From contig NC_054877.1 of NCBI RefSeq assembly GCF_018320785.1, positions 38,090,151 to 38,154,150 of the forward strand: a stretch of 64,000 bases of DNA, given 5' to 3'. The notes under the pieces are model-generated. The model was not told the DNA's origin. It did no database searches and worked only from the letters and a program-made list of their open reading frames with translations. Below, in pieces: positions 59,901-64,000 of this stretch. How positions within the stretch are numbered: the stretch's first letter is position 1; each line of letters opens with the position of its first letter. Origin of the DNA: Cheilinus undulatus (Eukaryota > Chordata > Actinopteri > Labriformes > Labridae). The position numbers and the translations under genes are program-made.

Positions 59901-61494
59901 TGCCAAGGCTCTTTAAATTTTATTCCCTTCTGACATAGTGCTCCTCTCATGTCCAATGTATATAAAAACACAGAAATGAGCCATAAAAATACATTTTTTG
60001 ACATGATACCTCACTACTATTATAGTTGTTTAGCTACAGCTGCACCAGCTATGAGCTGAGTCAAGTTGGGCCTCACTGAAACTTAATTTTTTACTGAGAA
60101 TGGAGCCTACAAAGTACAAATATCTGATAGCAGCTGAGGTAGGCCCAGGCTTATAACTTTAACCTTACACCCTGCTCATACAAGGTGTAAAGTCCTCCTT
60201 AAAAATATAGTGTAGTGGTAAGCTTTTTGGGAGGTGGGGTAACATGTAGGATGGGGCTCAGGTCTCAGAGATGTCTTGAGATGACTTAATTTTGTACTTA
60301 CACTTTTTTTCTTCCATAAGCGGACAGCATCTCCAAGATTTAGAGTACCATTAGGTTTCCTCATGTTTGCCATGTGCTAAGCGTCTCTGTTTACAGATAG
60401 CTCATCGTCATTCTTGTAGTTGGCAAATATTTCGCTCTGGCCCCAGGCAGTTTTAGATCAGAAGCCTTTCAGAGGAGACAACACATCTTCTACTACCTCA
60501 TTCAAGTCTAGCTGCCCCGTTATCAATCAAGCTTTGGATAACCTGGATGACTGAAAACCTACACAGATATTTGATAACATTACAGACATATATAACCGAT
60601 TATAGACTTTGCTTATGCCCCCACCCAAGCCCTCCACTACAGCACATCCAAAATAAATTCTAAGGTATAAATCACAGAAAATAGAGTTAAGATTAAACCC
60701 ACAAATTCATCTTTTGCTTAAAAAAATCCCACATTTACATCTGGTCTGTTGAATGTTAGATCCTGGGCATCTAAATCTTTATTAGTAAATCATCTGATAG
60801 TGCATAATTAAAGTAATTGACCAAAGGAACCACTTAGGCCCTGGAAGAGAAGTTCCTGGAGCTAATAGTTCTGTGTACTTTAGGTCAAAAAGCCCCATAA
60901 GTGGTCTGTAGGTCTGACTGTGAGAACGACTGTTTGTTTCTACATGTCAACCATGTGATTGGTGTTGGGGTGAGAGGTGGGGCACAACTCCTCTTGTCTA
61001 ATGACAGCCAGGACTGGCAGCACCCCCATACTTGCAACTCCAGGATTAGTGGGATAGAGGACTGATGGGTGTAGATTAAGGGTGTAGGTTTTACTTATAA
61101 ACTAATCATACTACTTTTTCATATCTTCTCCTATCTTTTAGTCTGTTTAAAATACACATGAGAGGCAGCACAGTGCCAAAGCAGAATAATGCACTGATTG
61201 GTCACATGGAGATCAAACATTATATCTGAATATCTTCCAAGAGTAAATAGTTAGCCATAATCTTAAAACCTGTCTGATTGTGAGAATGGGTTAATAGTTT
61301 AAAGGGAGGAATCTGCATGTGTGGACAGCAGCTCCTCTGATGTCTCAACATGCATCCACATGCAGACAAACCTTCAACACCAACACATTTAAGAGTCAGC
61401 TCATGCCATGGCTCTCTGGTATTCTTACCGGTCTGCCCTCAGGTCCTCTGTGACCTTTGGCTCCTTTAAGTCCTGGAAGTCCAGGTTCATTGTT
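50980..61494 (-). CDS. col6a1: collagen type VI alpha-1 chain, C-terminal part (5' end beyond window)
   Basis: An extracellular-matrix collagen chain, partner of alpha-2. Exons seen, 5' to 3': 61494-61429 (66 nt), 57539-57504 (36), 57180-57144 (37), 56930-56922 (9), 56820-56687, 54746-54640, 53017-52831, 52738-52567, 52456-52427, 51584-50980. Together they are 1383 nt in phase, 460 residues plus TAA. They encode the end of the helix (NNEPGLPGLKGAKGHRGPEG, then GPPGPPGPPGTD), the cysteine cluster ECEILDIIMKLCSCCECKC, the C1 A-domain (DLAFIVDSSES, VVQYSGS, TYTGEALDFALT, VLTDGRSD) and KCPDYKCP. The C2 A-domain follows in one exon (VLIMMDSSASVG, LVLFSDGRSQ, HLFRVADYPSLLRGVFHQTV). The ending RGVFHQTVSRRVSLP is diagnostic of alpha-1. 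Every domain motif is intact. Confidence 0.96.
51883..51973. repeat. near-perfect 33-bp inverted repeat (hairpin) with adjacent direct duplication
   Basis: The arm 51900-51932 pairs with 51941-51973 with one visible mismatch (acgc against gtgt) around the 8-base loop gttggcac. The loop plus right-arm start (gttggcactaatagatacc) also occurs directly before the left arm, from 51884. It lies in the last col6a1 intron, about 300 bp past the donor-side exon... on the 3' side of exon 52456-52427 and 5' of the terminal exon. Confidence 0.85.
52018..52275 (+). mobile_element. C-terminal fragment of an L2/Rex-like LINE
   Basis: Text such as tccactggctttctgtcatc, cagaattgattttaag and ttggaacaacctgccc encodes, in broken frames, the conserved LINE C-terminus (HWLPV..RI.FKI, FGT/LWN.LP). 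About 260 bp in the col6a1 intron before the last exon, opposite to the gene. Confidence 0.6.
55800..56290. repeat. helicase-like dispersed repeat, copy 3
   Basis: Shares ttctttgctcctctttcaat and aagaaatgctgt with 46262-46290, and tttcagactggagctttgca with 46627. The minus strand carries SISLLKEEQRTTMKV (55860-55900), the same stub as in copy 1 (ELENIS..LKEEQRTA). No full ORF. It lies in the col6a1 intron between 56687 and 54746. Confidence 0.4.
56922..56930 (-). CDS. col6a1: 9-nt micro-exon of col6a1
   Basis: The segment CTTGTTGTG is bounded by an acceptor (CTTCACAG) and a consensus donor (GTAAGTTTGAG). Including it joins exon 57180-57144 (ending ATG AAG CTC TGC T) to exon 56820-56687 (starting AG TGC AAG) as MKLC-SCC-ECKC. 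This equals the human alpha-1 MKMCSCCECKC. Skipping the micro-exon would keep the frame but remove three residues of the cysteine cluster. It is invisible to ordinary ORF calling. Confidence 0.85.
58367..59856 (-). mobile_element. full-length but inactive Tc1-like transposon
   Basis: Inverted termini of about 36 bp (cagttcctatgaaaatattc at the left; acttttataggcactg at the right) and TA following at 59857-59858. The transposase lies on the minus strand. The C-terminal part (58480-58803) reads EWPSQKQDLNPIQNLW, where intact Tc1 enzymes have PIE, so the third catalytic acid is changed to Gln. Further 5' the frame is broken. It sits in the large col6a1 intron between 61429 and 57539, antisense neither to nor disrupting any exon (same strand as the gene). 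Confidence 0.8.
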
Positions 61495-64000
61495 CTGAAA
61501 AATAGAAAGAGACTTAGTGAGAGAGGTTTGCACATGTGTATTCTTTTCAACAAAGGTAAAAGCACAATGTTTTCAATGCAGTTAAAGTTAAATGTGTTTT
61601 GAGTGAGAATTCACCACAGTCTTTGAGTAACAATCATGTTTAAAACAAGATGACAGCTTTGAGACCTGTAGAGATCATTTTACAGATGAGGACAATATGG
61701 CTGCAGGGGGCACTAGCTTTATGCTTGTGCTGCCATCATCTAAAAAGTGAGCATGTCAGTAGATCTGCACATCCCACCCAGGGGTCCTTCTTTATCATTT
61801 CACTGCATCATTCAGAGTACAGGTCTACATCACTTTGCAACACAGCTGGTTTACAGTTTCCATTATCCTTGACATGACAAGTGGTCAATCCTGGGCAGCA
61901 TTACATTTAGCACTACTTTTCAAAGTAACTTAAAACATTACAAGATTACTGCCAATCGAAAAGTAGCTTTATGTTAGTTAAGTTACTAAACCTCTTTGTG
62001 ACTTTTCACACATGTTGGCGATGTTGTCCTGATGGCACTTGGCAGACTCTATGTCTGCTTTTGAATGGGCTGACTGTATCATCGTTGTGCAGCCTTGTTT
62101 CCAGCCCATGATATATAGCTGAGCAGCCTTATAACAGAAGAAAGCCCAAAACAACGGTGCTGCAGTGTCACATCACGTCACATGACGTCTCAAACAGAGC
62201 TGCTACTCAGCAGCCGAGATATAGAAAGCAGCTGTTATTTCAGGAAAACTTTCCACCACTGAGAACAGATCAGTGGCAACAAGTGCCAAGGCAACATGCT
62301 GACACAAAGCTGTACTGCTACAGTAGCTAAAGATCCCTGAAACCTCAGTGTATCTCTAGATAAGAGCATGATGCTGACACCAACCAAGCAGGCACAATTC
62401 CACATTTCCACAAAAGCAGAAATGAGTAAGCTCAGTCTCGCCTTTTACTTTTAAAGAGCATACAAGCAAGACCTAGTGTATGTTCTCCTCATTAGGATAA
62501 GGATTTTTACTGGTGTGAGAATATGCAAAGTTTAACATTATATCATTTTTAAGTTACAGTGCAACTCAGGTGATGTTGTACAGTAATGGAAAAGTAATTT
62601 TACTTGTAGTGTGGTTGTTTACTTCCAACAGGGAGTTATTGAGTAATGTAATAGGTAACTTTTTAGAGAAGCAGTTATGTGTAATGTATTCTGCTTTTGA
62701 GGAACTTCTTTCACACTGGTGATCAAAAAGTTTGCAGCAAACTGAAACATAAATCTGAACCATATGGAAAAATAGCAGTGTAACTCAGGGTGTCATCAGC
62801 ATAAAGATGTATATTTGCAAATAACTGATAGAGAATTAATCTTAAATATATGACCAATTTTTAATTATTTTTCAGTGTAAAGCCTGTTTAATGCTTGAAA
62901 CATCTGCAGTCAAGAGTGTCTGCACAGCCAATGTGACTGAAAATCTTCAGACACGCCCCTTTGCGGGGTTCTGTCTGGTGAATTTTTGCCTGGCCACCTA
63001 CTCTCCAAAATTTTGACAGATACACACACGCCAGATGTCAACGTGATTTTTGAATACACTGCCCCCTAGTTTTTGGGAGAATATCAGTTAGAGGCGGGGA
63101 GGAAGCTGGTGCGAGGTATAAACATACCAGGCCTCATGCTTCTGTGTCAGTTTGTGTCCATGCACACAGCATAACCGAGCCTTGATACAATTATGATTTA
63201 ACTTGTACCTAAAGGACCTCTTCTGACATCTTTGAATGGAGACAGTACATAACAGGTGTTGGGGGTAAGGCGTTACAAAGTAATTCATTAGAATACTCAG
63301 ATTACTTTTTTGTTGTAACGAGTAGTGTAATGCGTTTTACAATTCAAGTAATCCTGTTCCTGGTTACATTTTCATAAAAGTAATTCGTTACTGAAAAAAA
63401 ATCTCAAATTTCCTCTCTCTTCCATGGTTTTAAAAGAGAGAGAGAGAGAATAAAAGGAAGCTCCTTGAGGCATCTGCTCTGTTTGTCCTTCTTTCTTCCT
63501 GTAGTCACGTTGGCACAGTGCCGTGCCAGAGGAAAGCAAACATTCTGTGCCATTGAGTACGCATTGTTAGCTGGTTGAACCAGCGAGATGACAGAGAGGA
63601 CATCATTGCATTGCTCCAACTCACTCTAACTTAATGAGCTAAAATAAAAACACCTGCATTTTTCTATGTGGAAGTGTGGGACCTCTATCAAGAATGTGCA
63701 GTCTTCTTGTTTTTTTTTTTCTGTATCTTGTTTACAAAAGTCTTCCTCTATAAAGGTTTTTGGTGCTATGCCTATCATGTCTTAAGCAATCAGCTTATCA
63801 GAACACTTCCTCAGGGAACAGCTGGTCTGAGAAAAATCTCAAACCTCATGTGAAATCCTTCACAGGCAGGTCTGGCCTGGAGAGAGAGCAGCTAAAGCTC
63901 CTCCAGCTGCTGCTCTCTGGCCTGGAAATCGCTGTGAGATTATGACCCCGAGTGTTGAAGTGTGGAGAATAAAGAGCTTAACATTGTAAATCAATTTAGG
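61495..64000 (-). other. col6a1: col6a1 intron running to the window edge, repeat-rich
   Basis: No further Gly-X-Y exon with proper borders was found upstream of 61494, so the next helix exon must lie beyond the edge. Two stretches (about 61900-62700 and 63250-63400) contain gttgggggtaaggcgttac and gtaattcgttactg-type text, a very common fish repeat. An (AG)n run is at 63432-63449. Confidence 0.5.
63250..63400. repeat. GTAACGCGTTAC-type dispersed repeat
   Basis: Starts gtgttgggggtaaggcgtta and contains several near-palindromes of gtaatncattac. A common high-copy fish repeat, here about 150 bp. Superfamily not assigned. Confidence 0.5.

Noticed and set aside
63120..63230. Possible additional col6a1 exon with splice-like borders
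   Set aside because: The translation lacks Gly-X-Y periodicity and does not match any alpha-1 segment.

Overview
This window is vertebrate nuclear DNA, most likely from a percomorph-type teleost fish. It shows split genes with GT-AG introns, high AT content, and many fish-type repeats: several Tc1/mariner families, TTAA-type and hAT-like non-autonomous elements, L2/CR1-type LINE pieces and tRNA-like SINE pieces. The species cannot be named from the sequence. There are no prokaryotic genes, CRISPR arrays or rRNAs.

Three protein genes are supported, all on the minus strand, so they read from high to low coordinates. (1) At 50980-61494 lies the 3' part of collagen VI alpha-1 (col6a1): the end of the triple helix, the C1 and C2 von Willebrand A domains, and the stop. 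The 5' part lies beyond the right edge. (2) At 11442-32268 lies a complete collagen VI alpha-2 gene (col6a2), with a probable non-coding first exon near 39.3-39.6 kb. I placed 31 coding exons of the long form. They join in phase into about 1010 residues with a 335-residue Gly-X-Y domain. (3) At 1-7198 lies a D-serine dehydratase-like PLP/zinc enzyme, complete except for the last base of its stop codon. It has a 5'UTR exon near 7.76-7.87 kb.

The head-to-tail order col6a1 then col6a2 matches the human COL6A1-COL6A2 tandem pair. Their products assemble with an alpha-3-type chain into collagen VI microfibrils in the extracellular matrix. The enzyme gene follows about 3.7 kb downstream of col6a2 in the same orientation, with no evident functional link.

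The most informative features are these: an alternative terminal exon of col6a2 (14247-14533) matching the human 2C2a isoform; a 9-nt micro-exon in col6a1 encoding part of the cysteine cluster after the helix; an approximately 1.6-kb imperfect palindrome of degenerate purine/pyrimidine repeats in the intron just before the alternative exon; and a near-perfect 33-bp hairpin in the last col6a1 intron. The region between the collagen genes (39.6-50.9 kb) and most large introns hold only repeats and unannotated AT-rich DNA. I see no convincing new gene system here; the long open frames outside the three genes are repeat remnants or antisense shadows.
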